Assembly: GCA_040437565.1 (NCBI GenBank)
Contig: JBDOQK010000020.1
Span: 248,001-312,000 of the forward strand
DNA from: Albugo candida
Taxonomy: Eukaryota > Oomycota > Peronosporomycetes > Albuginales
Length of the DNA stretch: 64,000 nucleotides
Reading direction: 5' to 3'
This document shows, piece by piece, positions 26,130 to 38,199 of the stretch. Below the pieces are notes generated by a model. The model had not been told where the DNA came from and did no database searches. It worked only from the letters and a program-made list of their open reading frames with translations. The position numbers were made by a program, and so were the translations under genes. Position 1 is the stretch's first letter. Every line of letters begins with the position of its first letter.

Positions 26130-27934
26130 TGCTTAAAGTTCCTTTTCATGTGTCGGCCAATTAAGCTCACGAATCCCCAGATTCTTGGAAAAGAATGCAA
26201 TGGGATGATTGCAACCAGAATGAAGCTGAGAAAGTACACCACCAACACAATAGCCAGAAACGTTTGTTGTCACAATGAATCGTTTGGCATGATATAGTAA
26301 TTTCAACACAGGTGCGTCTTGAAGAGCGGCCTTGAGTTGCTCAAACGCATGATTCTGACCATTCTTCCATTCCCAAACATGTTCTTTCTTGACTAGAGGG
26401 CCAAATGGTAACGCAAGAGTTGCGTAGTCACGAATGAAACGACGAAGTAACCAGCCAAACCCAAGAAACTTAATAGTTGTTTCTGATTTTTTTGAGTCGG
26501 CCACTTCGCAATAGCTTCTGTCTTCCGACATCCACTGTAAGTCCCTTAGCCGAAATTGTATGACCAAGAAACTTCACTTCCGACTGGCCAAAATGACATT
26601 TGGACTGATGACAGAATACCTTCTCACGCCGAAGAACTCCAAACAGAATGCAAAGATGTCCAACGTGTTGGTCCAGACTAGTGGAGAAAACACAAATGTA
26701 ATTCAGACAGGCAACAATGAAGTTGTATTTCACAAAGAGAACTCGCATGAGACGAGACCAAACACCAGGCATACCAGCTAATCCCATAGGAGCCACGCAC
26801 CACTGATAGATTTCAGCGTGTGTGCGAAAGGCGGTATACTTGCGGCTTTTGAATGCGATCCGCTTTTGATGATAGCCTTGGACCAGATCTAGAACTTAAA
26901 AGATGACACAACCACACATCTGATCAAAGAGTTCGTCGATGCTTGAAAGTGGTATCTTTGGAATGATCGTCTACGAATTGACGTAACGGTAATCAAAGAC
27001 CCATCGAAGAGGTAGATGTGCGTTGTCCTAGAGTAACCACTCGGATCGTGATATGTTTTGACCAGTAATGGGGTCCTTATTAGGTACACCAAATATATTT
27101 GATACCCATCGAGAGTCAGAAATCTCGATCCAAGCTTTCTTGAGCTTTCCGCGACAAACATGTCAAGTGCATCTTGTTCGATCTTAGATTGGCGAAACGG
27201 TGCACGGTTGCTAGGTACAGCATTCGGTTTCATGATAAGATCAAAGTCCATACGACGTGAACGTGGAAGTCCATCCGAAAATGTCTNNNNNNNNNNNNNN
27301 NNNNNNNNNNNNNNNNNNNNNNNNNNNNNNNNNNNNNNNNNNNNNNNNNNNNNNNNNNNNNNNNNNNNNNNNNNNNNNNNNNNNNNCGGTAGTTCTTCCC
27401 GCGGACACGATGAGATCGATCAAACTCCAACACAATCTTCATGGCTTGTGAAAATGTGGCACACCGGCGTTATTGCACTTCTTCCCGTGTGGGACTCACT
27501 AGTCCTCGCGTAAGCTAGGTAATTTTATCCAACTCGCTCAATTCCATAACTTGCATGATAGCTTCACGGAAACTTGAAATATAAACTTCCAGGTTTGGAC
27601 AACTTTTCTGTTTGAGTGCGTACAATTGATCACGCAAGCGCTCTTGCAGATCAGGGGATCCAAATTCTTCATTTACGTGAACGATGAGGTCTTGCATGTC
27701 TTTGATATATGGCTTGTTCAACTTGTACCAAGCTGCGGCATTCCCTTTGAAATTGGCGGTCGCGATTGCCAAAATATGAGCGCTTTGACTGACATCGCGC
27801 CAGTCGATAATCTTTGCTTCGAAGTACTGAGCCAGTTGATCAAAGTACAGATTCACGGACTCGCCCATGTTACCATGGAATTGAGGTAAGCTGTTCCCTC
27901 CAACTTTTATTTCACGCTTGTGCCACAGCTTCAA
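26130..27934 (-). mobile_element. Ty3/gypsy retrotransposon fragment, fossil
   Basis: Read on the minus strand: a retrotransposon gag segment (27934-27515), reverse transcriptase pieces (27251-26470, including VKFLGHTISAKGL), then the RT-connected RNase H (PIAFFSKNLGIRELNWPTHEKEL region, near 26150). The RNase H directly follows RT, with the gypsy-type GPLVKKEHVWEW signature. It is broken, with a 100-N gap at 27287-27386. No integrase is seen, so it is partial. It lies back to back with the copia element ending near 26117, which suggests one truncated or was inserted beside the other. Confidence 0.82.
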
Positions 27935-28309
27935 GCAATTGCTGTTGGTTTTCGACTAATTCGATCGATGCTTTCGTGATCGCGTCGGGGACCATCCTTG
28001 AAGGTTCAATGACGTCATGATAACCAAGAAAAAAAAAGTCCAACCAAATAAACCCGGAAGAAACGACAAACACTCGGCGAGCGGCTTTCCCAATGTCGTG
28101 ACGCTAAACAGCGCGTAAGAAAAAGTCCTTCCGGTTATGTGACCAACAAGTGCTACCAGCTGTAACGCTGGCAGGAGGAAGTGAGATTTTTCAATTAAAG
28201 AATCCTGGTTCACTGATTACCTATCCGATTGGCTAATCCAGTTCTTAACTATCTAGAATTATGTATGCATGTACAATGGAGGTTGTTACACTATATCCAA
28301 CCTGAAGGT
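27935..28309. other. Sequence between the gypsy gag and the relic copy; no gene seen
   Basis: Probably the leader or LTR side of the gypsy fragment (upstream of its gag on the minus strand) joined to the left boundary of the next repeat. No clear LTR end can be assigned. Confidence 0.4.
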
Positions 28310-28961
28310 TCTTATCTAGAGAATGGTCACATGTGGTGGTGTACCACACCCAAATGAATCCTCCCTCTACAAATATGTTAACAGCACCGAATAATACGCC
28401 CAAACAAGTGCAAAGCAGCGACAAGTCATCGATAAGGTCGATACAAGTGCAGGCATATAAACCAATCAGCCATTAGGTCTGTTTCGGTCAATCGGAATAA
28501 GAGGCTGGTCACCCTTTGACACAAACAGGAATCTTATGCATTAAAGCTGCAATTTTGGGAGATGAGAATCGAATCGTGATTGAAACATTACGTGGCATCT
28601 TCCTCAGGCTGGATGAAGCAGAGTTCTGATGGCTGTGAAGGAATGCTGTGTGATGTCTCCAGATATATTGACCGAAGAGGTGGCTATCCAGTACAGTAAT
28701 TGCATTAAAACTTTTGATATCCAATTCAACATAAGTAGAGCTAAAAGAAACGGTACCAAACAATGCTATATTTAATATTGAAGACCATGCGATGGAAACG
28801 GTTGTCGCTGCATGTTGGGTCCGAACAAATATCGAACCACCTTATCGGTCTGTGTATATGGTACAAACTGCAGATGCCTTGCATCAGGAACGATTCACGT
28901 TGAGTGGCGGCTTATGCACACACTTCGTATTGCTCTATGGTGAGTCTTCCAGGGCTCATTC
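28310..28961 (+). pseudogene. Relic copy a, left part (possible USP9X-like gene relic)
   Basis: This stretch aligns by eye with 39800-40370 and 43020-43690. Shared anchors are AGAGAATGGTCACAT (also near 43022), AAGCTGCAATTTTGGGA (also near 39953) and ATGTCTCCAGATATATTGA (also near 40109). No continuous frame remains. The similarity stops at 28961 and resumes at 34121, beyond the Ty1/copia element. See the entry at 38200-40740 for the protein-level hint. Confidence 0.6.
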
Positions 28962-31900
28962 TATTGGAAATTTGGTGCGATCCTCAATAAGGTTCTGATC
29001 CCATGCAACCAGAGACTACGCGGTGCTACGCGACCGACGCAACAAAACATACAGAACTTATATTCGTCATCAGACTCTGATAGCGACGGAGAAGAACGCA
29101 ACGAATTCAAGATAGGGCATGCGGGGGCTCCCATACGGTGGGGTGGAGATGACTGGACATTTTACAAACATGTCATGATGAATGCGTTCGAGGAAAGCTT
29201 ATTCGATCAGATCGCTATTGGTGAGAAGAGTGAAGACAAAAGCTGGGACGACGACGAAAAAGAAGAATCAAAAAAAACAGGCCAGAATCAAAATCCTGAT
29301 TCAAGGATCACTTTCAATGAAACCTGCAAAACAAGCGATGATGAAGAGTACAGACATGGAGATGTGGGCTGAACTCGTATCAATCTACGAGTGCAAGACA
29401 AATCCTGCTATGACTGCTCAGAAGGTATATCGCTTGCAGGGCGAGCTACACAAGACTCACCTGCGTGGGAAAGGAAACGTACGGAGCCATCTTTACAAAC
29501 TCTTCGATATCAAAAATCAACTTGCGGATCTAGGATCATCTGTGAATGACTTGCACTGGTGGATCGCATGTTACGAAGTCTTCCGACACAGGCGTGCTAT
29601 GATGAATTAAGTAAGACTTGAAGTATTATTCAGCACGAACACGAAAAAACATACACCGGAGTTGCCTCGAGAGATGATAATTACCGCATAATCAAGAAAC
29701 GAAGACTGGGAAAATCATGCTTTCGCAAACAAGCAGCGAAAAAGGGGCAGTATACGCATGGCGAAAAGCAGCCCAGAAAATTATATAACCATGTCGACAG
29801 AAAACCAGGAGCAAGAATTGGAATTGGTGGTTGCTTTCATTGCGGTGGAGATCATTTCAAACGTAATTGTCCAAATTTGAAAGGAATAAAAAACGGAAAA
29901 TCAAATCATGCTCGCTCGGGAGAACAAAAAGTAGCGACACATGAAGTTTAAGAAAATCCAGATGATGATCGTAAAAATGCACAGAAGCGCGAAATTGTGA
30001 TGGGAGAAGTTGCAAATCTCATCAATAAAGGATATGAACCTTTTGTCAATGGTACTTTGACTCGGGATCGAATATACATATCACAGCGTGCAAGGAATAT
30101 TTTACAACACTACAAAGTATGGATGATAGCGAGTGGAATCCAAATCAGGCTTTCTTGATGGTGTCGACGCTAAAGCAAAAGGATTTGGACTATCCTTCTT
30201 TCAGTGATGATTGACGAACAAATGGTGTTCTTACTTGTGGAAGACGTATTATATGTCTCAACAGCTGGCTGCAATTTATTTTCATCTGGCCTAGCAATGG
30301 AGCAAGATTTCGAAATGACATAGAATAATGAAAGCCAATCATTTGGAAGGATCAAGGATGGGTCAAGTGTAATCCGAACACAATACCACAATAATTTATG
30401 GACGTTTACAGCTCTTAATATTGGCAATGACGCAAACAAGAAAGATCAACCGAGAGGCAAGAAGCAAAAAGGCAAGAAGCAAGTTTTTGCAAACTTTGCT
30501 ATTACAGATGGCGTCGCAGACATTGACGTCTGGCACGAGAGACTTGGACATATCTGCCCTGAATATATTCGGCTAATGGCTGATCGGGGGATGGCCAAGG
30601 GTATCATGCTTAAGCGCCTGGGAAAACTAGATTGTGCGGATCGTCACTTTGGTAAGAAACGAAGGAAAACATTCGAAAAGCTATCGACAGGAAAATGACA
30701 ATATCTTTGCAGACCTGATTATTCCCGGAGTAAACAATGGCTCGCCATATTCTGCTGTTCTCGTAGTCATGGACGGATATTCACGCTACGTGAAGGCTTT
30801 CATGTTAAAGTCTAAGACCGAAGGCGAAGTAAATGAGCACTTATATCAAATGGGCAGAGCGACAACATGCCCATGAACTCGACAAAAACGTGCAACAGGA
30901 AAATTTGGTGCAACAAGTACTGACCGACAAAGGACAAGAGTTCTGTAATGGAACAATGGAGGACTGGTATACCAGAAATGGCATAGTGCACATCAAGGTT
31001 GGACCAAACGTGGCTCAGCTTAACCTGGTAGTGCGAACACACCAGACATTGATCGGAATGATGAAGACAATGATGCATCAATCTGGATTTCCGAAGTCGT
31101 TCTGGGTGCATGCATTAGAGAATGCAATCTACATCAAGAATCGTGTGTACTGCAAAAGTGCAGCATGTACACCACACGAGGCCATGTTTGGCTCTGAGCC
31201 GGCCTTCCATCACCTGCGAGCATTTGGGTCCTTGACTTACTGTCATGTTCCCGTCTCAAAAAGAAAGAAAATGAGCATGAACTGCAGAATAGGATTTTTG
31301 TTAGGCTAATGCGAAGACATTGTGGGTTGTAACGTGTACTTCGCCGCCGAACACAAGAGGGGATTCAATTCAGATGTAAATTAATGAATCAACCAAGTAC
31401 AAGGACCGTCATGAATCCACATATTCAAATGAAGCCAAGAGATGGTTACAGGCATTTCATGACTTTATCGAAGAGGGGAAGTGGACAATCTTACTGAGAA
31501 AAACCAAGACGTATTCCACCAACTAGCCGACTGCGACACCGCCGATAAGCAGAATGTGTGAAGCAAAGTTGATATGGATTCAACTGGAAATTGCGACGAT
31601 GTCGACATGGAATCAAAAAAAAGTTGCAAGGGGACAATATTAGGCGAAGATCAAGAGGTGGAGACACCACCGGATGATCTTGATAGTGAAGAGAAACTCC
31701 TGTGGGAAGACATACTGACCAACAGTGCCGTTCCTGTAAGCAGTGATTTCAACTAAGCGCTGGAAAGCAAAACCCATGAGTTTCTTCGCGAAGTTACGGC
31801 AAGTCTGCAGGCTGAACAGTATACCCAAGCTGATACAAACTCAGATTGGGAAGCAGAGGTCAGCGCATTTTTTGACAATGATATTGCTAGAAGTGGAACT

Positions 31901-34120
31901 GATAGCGATTTCGAGGATTGGGATGCCGAGTCAGCCGGTCACGTCACAGATCTGGCTACAGTGAGAGAAATCGTAGACAACTTGTAAGACGATGAGCAAA
32001 AGCACTACTATTTCATTGAACCAAAGAACTAACGTGAATTTGAATCGCATCACATTACCAAGCAACAACCAGCAATCCCCTACAATTGGACATTGACGTC
32101 CAAGGGGAGTCGAGATTCGACGGATGCGCGAAAGGAAACGCACCAAGACAAATGCAAACCTGCTGAAAGCTGCTAAATTGCAATGTAAGAATGAAGTACG
32201 AAATGGCCTTACGGAATCAGAGCATTACAAAGTATATTTAACATTATACAAAACATCACACATGAATCGTCGTGGTCAGTGCGGATTACACGAAAAAGAC
32301 ATCAAAATCCCAAAGAATTTTCACCAAGCCATTTCGATCGAAGCGCGCAAACTTGTGCCGCAATGCGATAGATACCGAAATGTCTGCTTTGAAAGCCAAA
32401 GAAGTGCTAAGGGGGATTCCGCGTTCGGATATCCCAAGTGGACAACAAACTATCAGAAAGATGTGGGTTTTCGATCTGAAGACAGATCAACTCGGCTATG
32501 TCGTGAGGTTCAAGGCAAGAGTTGTGGCGAGAGGGGACAAGTAGGGGCCCGGTATCGATTTCAGGGATACCTTCTTCCCTATGGCACGATTGGCCACATT
32601 CAGGATATTTATTGCGGTGTGCATCTCACAAGACCTAACAATCTATCAGGGCGACATCAATACAGCTCATCTCAATGCCCCTTTGACCATCAAGCAATAT
32701 CTGGAGGAGGTCGAAGGCTATCCTTGCAAAAACGAAGGAATGTTTTACATCATTGAAAAGTACTGTATGGATTACGTCAATCTGGAAGGGAGTGGAATAT
32801 CGAATTGAACCGCCGGTTTATTGACTATGGATTTATACAATGTGAGACAGAGCCGTGTCTGTACTTCTACGATCATGATGACAGATTTACTATTGTCCCT
32901 CTTTATGTGGATGACATATTATGCGTAACCAAAAATCCAACTTTCAAGATCAGAATGTTCGGACTATTAGACAGAAGTTATGGGTTGAAGGACCAAGGTC
33001 TCTTGAACACGTACTTGGATGTGCAGGTGGAACGGAATGAATATTCCACCAAGTTCCACCAGACAAAGTATTGCCAAGAAATCATTGAGCGCTATAATTT
33101 CGGTAATGCTCACCCGAGTAGAGTTCCGATGGAGATAAACACACGTTTGACTGTAGGTGACACAGATACGAAACAAAGGAAAAACATTCCCGCTAATGGA
33201 AAGACTTTCCCATACCGAGAGATCGTTGGGTCGTTGATGTACCTCGCGACTTGTACCAGACCTTATCTTGCATTCCCTGTTGGACAACTGAGCCCCTACG
33301 TGCAAAATCCAACGCAGCAGCACATCCGCGCCACAAAAAGAGTCCTGAAGTACCTGTTTGGCACGAAGACACAAGGGATTTTATATTCTCGAAACGAGGC
33401 AGAAGCCCAGCAATCAGTTTTCACTGTCGACGGCTACTGCGACTCTGATCGGGGAAATGACCCAGATACACGAAAAAGCGTCACCGGTTTCGTGCACTGT
33501 CTTGCTGGAGGTGCAATATCATGGGATTCCAGACGTCAAAGCATTGTGGCCCAGTCAACTGCAGAGGCAGAATTTATCGCGGCATGCGAAGCTTGTATGG
33601 AAGGACAGGAGCTCCAAAATATTTTATTGCAAGTATTCCCAAACATCAAACCTATTTCCGTATGGGAATTGACAATCAAGCGGCCTATGTTATGGCAACG
33701 AACCCTACATACAGTCGTAGAATAAGACATATTGAACTGCGCTGGTATTACGTTCGAGATCAAGTGGCGAAAGGAAATATGGAGTTATGGAAAGTTAAGA
33801 CTGATCTTAATCCATCTGATATCATGACAAAACCTCTCGCCAGCAAAAGACTCGAAAGATTGAGTTCAATGATCGGTATGACCAAACTACATCTTTCCAA
33901 AGCTACGGACTAATTTTGGAGGAAGGCGTGTTGAAAACCGGATCAACTGATTGCAGCGACGGTAAGTTGAAGACCTCCACTGGTGGAAGGTCACCATCTC
34001 CTGAATAGTCATAGGCAGTGAGAGGTCGCAGAGAGACATGAGATAGTTGCTAAGGGAGTTCCCAATGTACCTGTAAAACTAGAAGTCTTTGTGAACGACC
34101 TTTGGTGCGATATTTCAATA
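28962..34120 (+). mobile_element. Ty1/copia retrotransposon inserted into relic copy a, fossil
   Basis: Parts on the plus strand: gag (29175-29610), zinc knuckle CFHCGGDHFKRNC (about 29833), integrase (WHERLGHICPEYIRLM about 30530, then VVMDGYSRYVKAF about 30765), reverse transcriptase (FKARVVARGDK about 32510, LYVDDILCVTK about 32900), and RNase H (TGFVHCLAGGAISWD about 33485 and QSTAEAEFIAAC about 33553) ending in IMTKPLASKRLERL. A purine tract (about 33913-33926) precedes the 3' LTR. The element is broken in several places, and its 5' LTR is reduced to its last bases. CATTC at both ends (28957-28961 and 34121-34125) fits a 5-bp target duplication. It is a different lineage from the copia at 22132. 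Confidence 0.88.
33929..34120 (+). repeat. 3' LTR of the Ty1/copia element
   Basis: It begins TGTTGAAAACC directly after the purine tract and ends GGTGCGATATTTCAATA, followed by CATTC. The last bases resemble 28973-28989 (GGTGCGATCCTCAATA), which I take as the stub of the 5' LTR. The length of about 192 bp is normal for copia LTRs. Confidence 0.65.
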
Positions 34121-34745
34121 CATTCAATGAGACTTCGCAGTTGTATTGCAATTCACAACCGCTTGTTTGTTTTACGGCACAAGCGGTTTGAGCTTTCACT
34201 GTCTTTAACGCGATCATCGAGTCAACGAGATATGAAGGTTTTGATGTGGATGGATAGACGACAAAGATGCACAAGAAGCCAACTTTACCGCAGAATGAAT
34301 ACACAGCAACTTCTACCACGTGTTAATCCAAGCATTTATCCCAAGAATCTTATCGCTGCGATACATTTTGAAGGGCACGTATGGACGAGTTATATGCTGA
34401 GTGCTGAGTATAAATACTTATCTCAAGGGTTGCCATGCACTGTGAAGGCGGTGCCGTGCGAGAGCAGCGGATGGAGACACTGCACACAGCCATGGGGCCT
34501 CGTGTATTGGCTAATGTGCATCGCGATCAATCAGATTGAAAGCTCGAGAACGTCAAGCTACCAATTCTTTCAAGTAATCAAGTGTCTCTCATACAAGGGA
34601 ATGGTGACAATAACATTTTTGATTTCCAAGTATCCTGTTAGAAAATCGGGGTGGAAACAATGCGTATAGACGACGTAGGGATTGCTTTCAAGTTTTTCGG
34701 TAGAGCGTTCCCAAGTGCAAAAAAGACGTCTCTTGGATAGGGAAC
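34121..34745 (+). pseudogene. Relic copy a, right part
   Basis: It resumes the relic: GCAGTTGTATTGCAATT matches about 40386, ATGCACAAGAAGCCAACTTT matches about 40519, and GCATCGCGATCAATCAGAT with AAGGGAATGGTGACAA matches about 44008-44100. It ends about 410 bp before the secreted-protein gene at 35158. The relic and gene lie in the same order and orientation at 41484-45086. Confidence 0.6.
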
Positions 34746-35157
34746 GTTGTTGCAAGTTGAGACATTCCGTAACCTACGAGTTCATGACGGCCAATCGTCC
34801 TTCTTTTTTTGCCTGGTTGTGGCTGCTTTTTTTGAAAATCACAACATAGTCGATAAGGCCTTGTATCATAATTGCTTACAAGTACTTTGCAAAAAGACGA
34901 TTATAAGATTTGATTAGTAGCGATAGGTAAAAACAACCAATGTGCACAGCTGGCTTCAAAATTGAGTGTTTTATTATTGGTAATAAGTTGAACACACAAA
35001 ATCAGTGCAGAAATAGATACGACGGTTAGTACCATACAAGATTCTCAACGCCATTAATGCGTGTTTATCGAAATGTATGCATGGTCGGGAACTGACTCTC
35101 GCTCCCAACGAGCATGAGGAGCTTAAGCAGAAGTACAGTATATGTACAGTACAATCC
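34746..35157. other. Spacer before the secreted-protein gene; no gene seen
   Basis: AT-rich 3'-flanking sequence of the minus-strand gene that follows. No additional exon is evident. Confidence 0.5.
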
Positions 35158-35937
35158 TTAGTGTTTGTGGTGTAGACCACACTGGGCACTCAAGGCCATG
35201 TCATGTTGAGAATTCTCAGATTTTTCTCTAGTTGGCGATTTAAAAGCTAAAAATGAATCTTTTAAATTGCCCCGCACCATATCGTGCATCGTGCGCTCTA
35301 ACATTTGAACGAATTCCAATATTAGTCCGTTGATTAAATCTTCTGCACCCATCCTCTTTCTCCTCGGATGTAAAATCACGACCTTCATATAAATGCGCAA
35401 GTTCCTGTGAATTAAGATCCGTTCGATGAATGATATCATGCAGCTGCGATAGAATCTCTACATGATGTGCAAATGCACAGATGAACAAAATAATCAGACA
35501 CATTGGGAGTTGAGCCACAAAAGTACACATTACCGCTATCAGATGATAGAGTATTGCCGTATAACTGGTTGACACGAATCTCAAGAGTATCTATTTCGTT
35601 TAAAATTTTTGCGCATTCTTCTTTTGTAACATCCAATGCATGATTGGCTGGTGAAGTATCCTTTTTAAGTTTTACGCACTCTACTGAAAAAAAACGAAGC
35701 GTGATTTCGACATCCAAGCAAAGCGGAATCTATCGTACCATTCGCATTTGCAGCTACTTTAAGTTCGTCAAGTGCGGCTATAATCTGCCTTTCTCTTGTT
35801 GCGATCGGCGGAACACTATTAGTCATGACTTGCTTATCACTTCGACGAGATGGGCCAACCGCTTCCGACCACTGCGGACTCAAATTGAGCAACAGGAATA
35901 CGGCAACGATAAAGCTTTTGATAAGAGTATGAGTCAT
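35158..35937 (-). CDS. Small secreted protein A (candidate effector), paralogue of 44479-45086
   Basis: The ATG at 35937 opens a textbook signal peptide: MTHTLIKS, then FIVAVFLLLNLSP, with probable cleavage after SEA. Splicing model: 35937-35739, 35683-35534, 35457-35383, 35342-35158, with introns of 55, 76 and 40 bp and a total of 202 aa. The first two introns are well supported (the first has a TTTTTTTTCAG acceptor). The third is weaker; without it the protein ends at 35240 with 188 aa. The mature part is charged and helical (KLKKDTSPANHALDVTKEEC, then LNEIDTLEIRVNQL). No RXLR or CHXC motif and no known domain is seen. Function is unknown; secretion plus recent duplication in a repeat island suggests a host-interaction role (inference). 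Confidence 0.65.
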
Positions 35938-35983
35938 CTTCGACGATTGATCGCTTTTGATGAGAGTTGTCGGTGAAATTTTG

Positions 35984-36730
35984 GAAAGTGAGTCTACCAA
36001 TTTTATTATTTATGTCGTGGAGTTCGTGAAAATAAGAAGCGATTTGATATTTGGAAACGTCCTTATTTCGCTACCCTACCTCTAAGCCTTTCCCCTGCTC
36101 CCGCAAGCCAGTCATATGACGTTGTGGGAACACGTGTACTTACGCAAGGTATATTTGGAATATGTAATTCGGATGATGACGTGTATACCTATCCGTTAGG
36201 AACATGTTCTTAACATGTTTTAACATGTTCATTATGACAATGTTTCCCGCGGGATGAAGAGAGGGACGGTAGATTATATATCCAGTGAATCTATCTTCAA
36301 ACATTACAAATTCGATAAATTTGATTAATCCCGTAAGAAAAATGCAAAGTTTAAATTGAAAGGCAATTCCACATACTATCTAGGCGGATTATCAAGAGCG
36401 GATATATCGCGTGATACAATAATTAGCTCGTCATGTGTTTTATGGCTTCCATCCTAATCTAGGATGACACACTATCGACGTGAGTTTGCTTCTCGTCTCA
36501 TCTTCAGTCAACTCCAAATCCAAAAAGAGAACACCCTGGAGATGTGCTGGAGGGTTCATGCTAACGTGGGTTTTTGCACGCACATCATCCGTTACAACTT
36601 GGCGAGCGGATCTAGGGCTTTATTGTATTAATAAGCCTCGAGAAATACACGATACCTTGAATCGGATCAGCTTCTTGCAATCAGAAGGGACAGGGCCATC
36701 ACGGCTTCTTTTTCTCTGTAGGCGATTAGT
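35984..36730 (-). promoter_or_regulatory. Upstream cassette of secreted protein gene A
   Basis: Read on the minus strand, AATAAAATTGGTAGACTCAC (36007 downward) ends about 47 bp before the ATG and is nearly identical at 21495-21519. CTCACTTTCCAAAATTT roughly resembles the oomycete initiator consensus GCTCATTYYNCAWTTT (family knowledge). Further upstream are a CATCCCGCG box (about 36247-36255) and a longer stretch (about 36370-36720) that matches 45285-45620, including ATTAGCTCGTCAT and GGCTTCCATCCTA. Conservation of non-coding sequence among paralogues points to a shared promoter, a recent duplication, or both. Confidence 0.55.
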
Positions 36731-38199
36731 GCAAGTAGCGAATTTTTGTTTCCTAGGATCAGATCAACTCTACGCAGCTAGGTTAGGGGACATCACCATA
36801 CTGAAGCCAAGTCATAAATATAAATGTAAAACTTGCTACACTATTTTCGAAGAAAGATTCCTCAAATCGAATGCAGCTTCAGTTTTTTTGATCACCTAGT
36901 GCAACAAACGACTTCGCTAAAGACTGTCTACATAAATAAACTACTCCTTCTTTTCTTCTTGCATACGTATCATATACATGCTCGTCAAATTCAGGTAGGT
37001 ACAGGGACGAAAAACTAATCGAACGACCTAGTGGCTGCTTCCTCCCATTTCTCTGCAGGGCCTAATCACCGTAAAAAGAAATAGAAGGTGGGATGTCTCT
37101 GTCCCTTCTGCTTGCAAAAAGCTGATGACTTGACTCTTGTATTGGGAGAGAAAACCACAAAAAAAAATATTATTTATTTTTTTATCAAAAAAAAAATTAT
37201 TAAAATAATTTAAATAAGTCCCCTAACCTAAGATGTAAGGATGACGTGTGCGCGAATCTGCCAGGTATGACACCTTTGATGAAGCCTATGTAATACGAGT
37301 AGATCGTAGCCTTGTGGGAATTATCTAGAAGCTGAGACATTCGGCAGTGTATGATGCAATGAAGTGGCAACCACAATCCCTCAGTGTGTCGCGTTGTTGA
37401 ATCTGTAATCATTCCAACGAGACGGGAGGGTCCTGCATTTTCCGTACGCCAAGTACGATACGATACTGATGCGTGCTTGGCAAATCAGTAAGAGCGGGAA
37501 ATATAATAGAAGGCGCAAACGAAGCGCAAATCTCACCGTTGAAATAAATAAACTATTAGTGCTAGAGCGAAACTATAGAAGCAGTATTGCGGTTTACCTC
37601 TGAGTTGATTTAGTAAGAAAAGTAATGAAGTGTCTTGAATAAATGCACTCACTCAAAAACGACTCATAGAATGCTGTAAGCAAATCGATTATACTGACGA
37701 ATCAAACATGCAAAAACAACGGCTAAAAGTCATCTATCTAACACAATTTTGGGCTTTCCTTACGTCTGCGTACTCAGAATCATGCCGTTACAAATAAAAT
37801 CTGTAGTTTTATCGGATCAAGAGAACGATCTCAATATAAGCTTATAATTGGGCAAACTCATGAAAAACTATTGGGTGAAAAATTAAGAAAATACGAATTC
37901 AATTGCATCGGTAAAACTTATAGTTCTCCACCCCAATTGCAACGGCTGGATGGAAAAAGGAGATGCAAAAATCAGAAGGAAGTCTAGAGATGATGAACTC
38001 AATGCAGTTGCTCCAATGGTTTCCTTGAATCATTACAATACTGACTCCTCGTCTCGACAGAACAGAGACCTCAAAATCGATGGTTTGTGGCGTTTGCATC
38101 TCTATTAGAACACAGAGAACTCAAATCGATGTTTTTTGGTGTTTACACCTCAATTTGGGGAAGGAACTTTGCAATTGATCTCAGATGGAACACATTTAT
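36731..38199. other. AT-rich spacer with an inverted remnant of the cassette
   Basis: No gene is recognised. There are long A/T runs at 37155-37200. On the minus strand, 37215-37290 reads CGCACACGTCATCCTTA and TTAGGTTAGGGGACTT, resembling parts of the cassettes at 36570-36795 and 45470-45500. It looks like a decayed inverted fragment of the same duplicated unit. Confidence 0.4.

Noticed and set aside
35240-35584. Separate small gene starting MRFVSTSYTAILYHLIAV, hydrophobic like a signal peptide
   Set aside because: The hydrophobic part is mostly the intron of secreted protein gene A read through; only the downstream part is likely coding.
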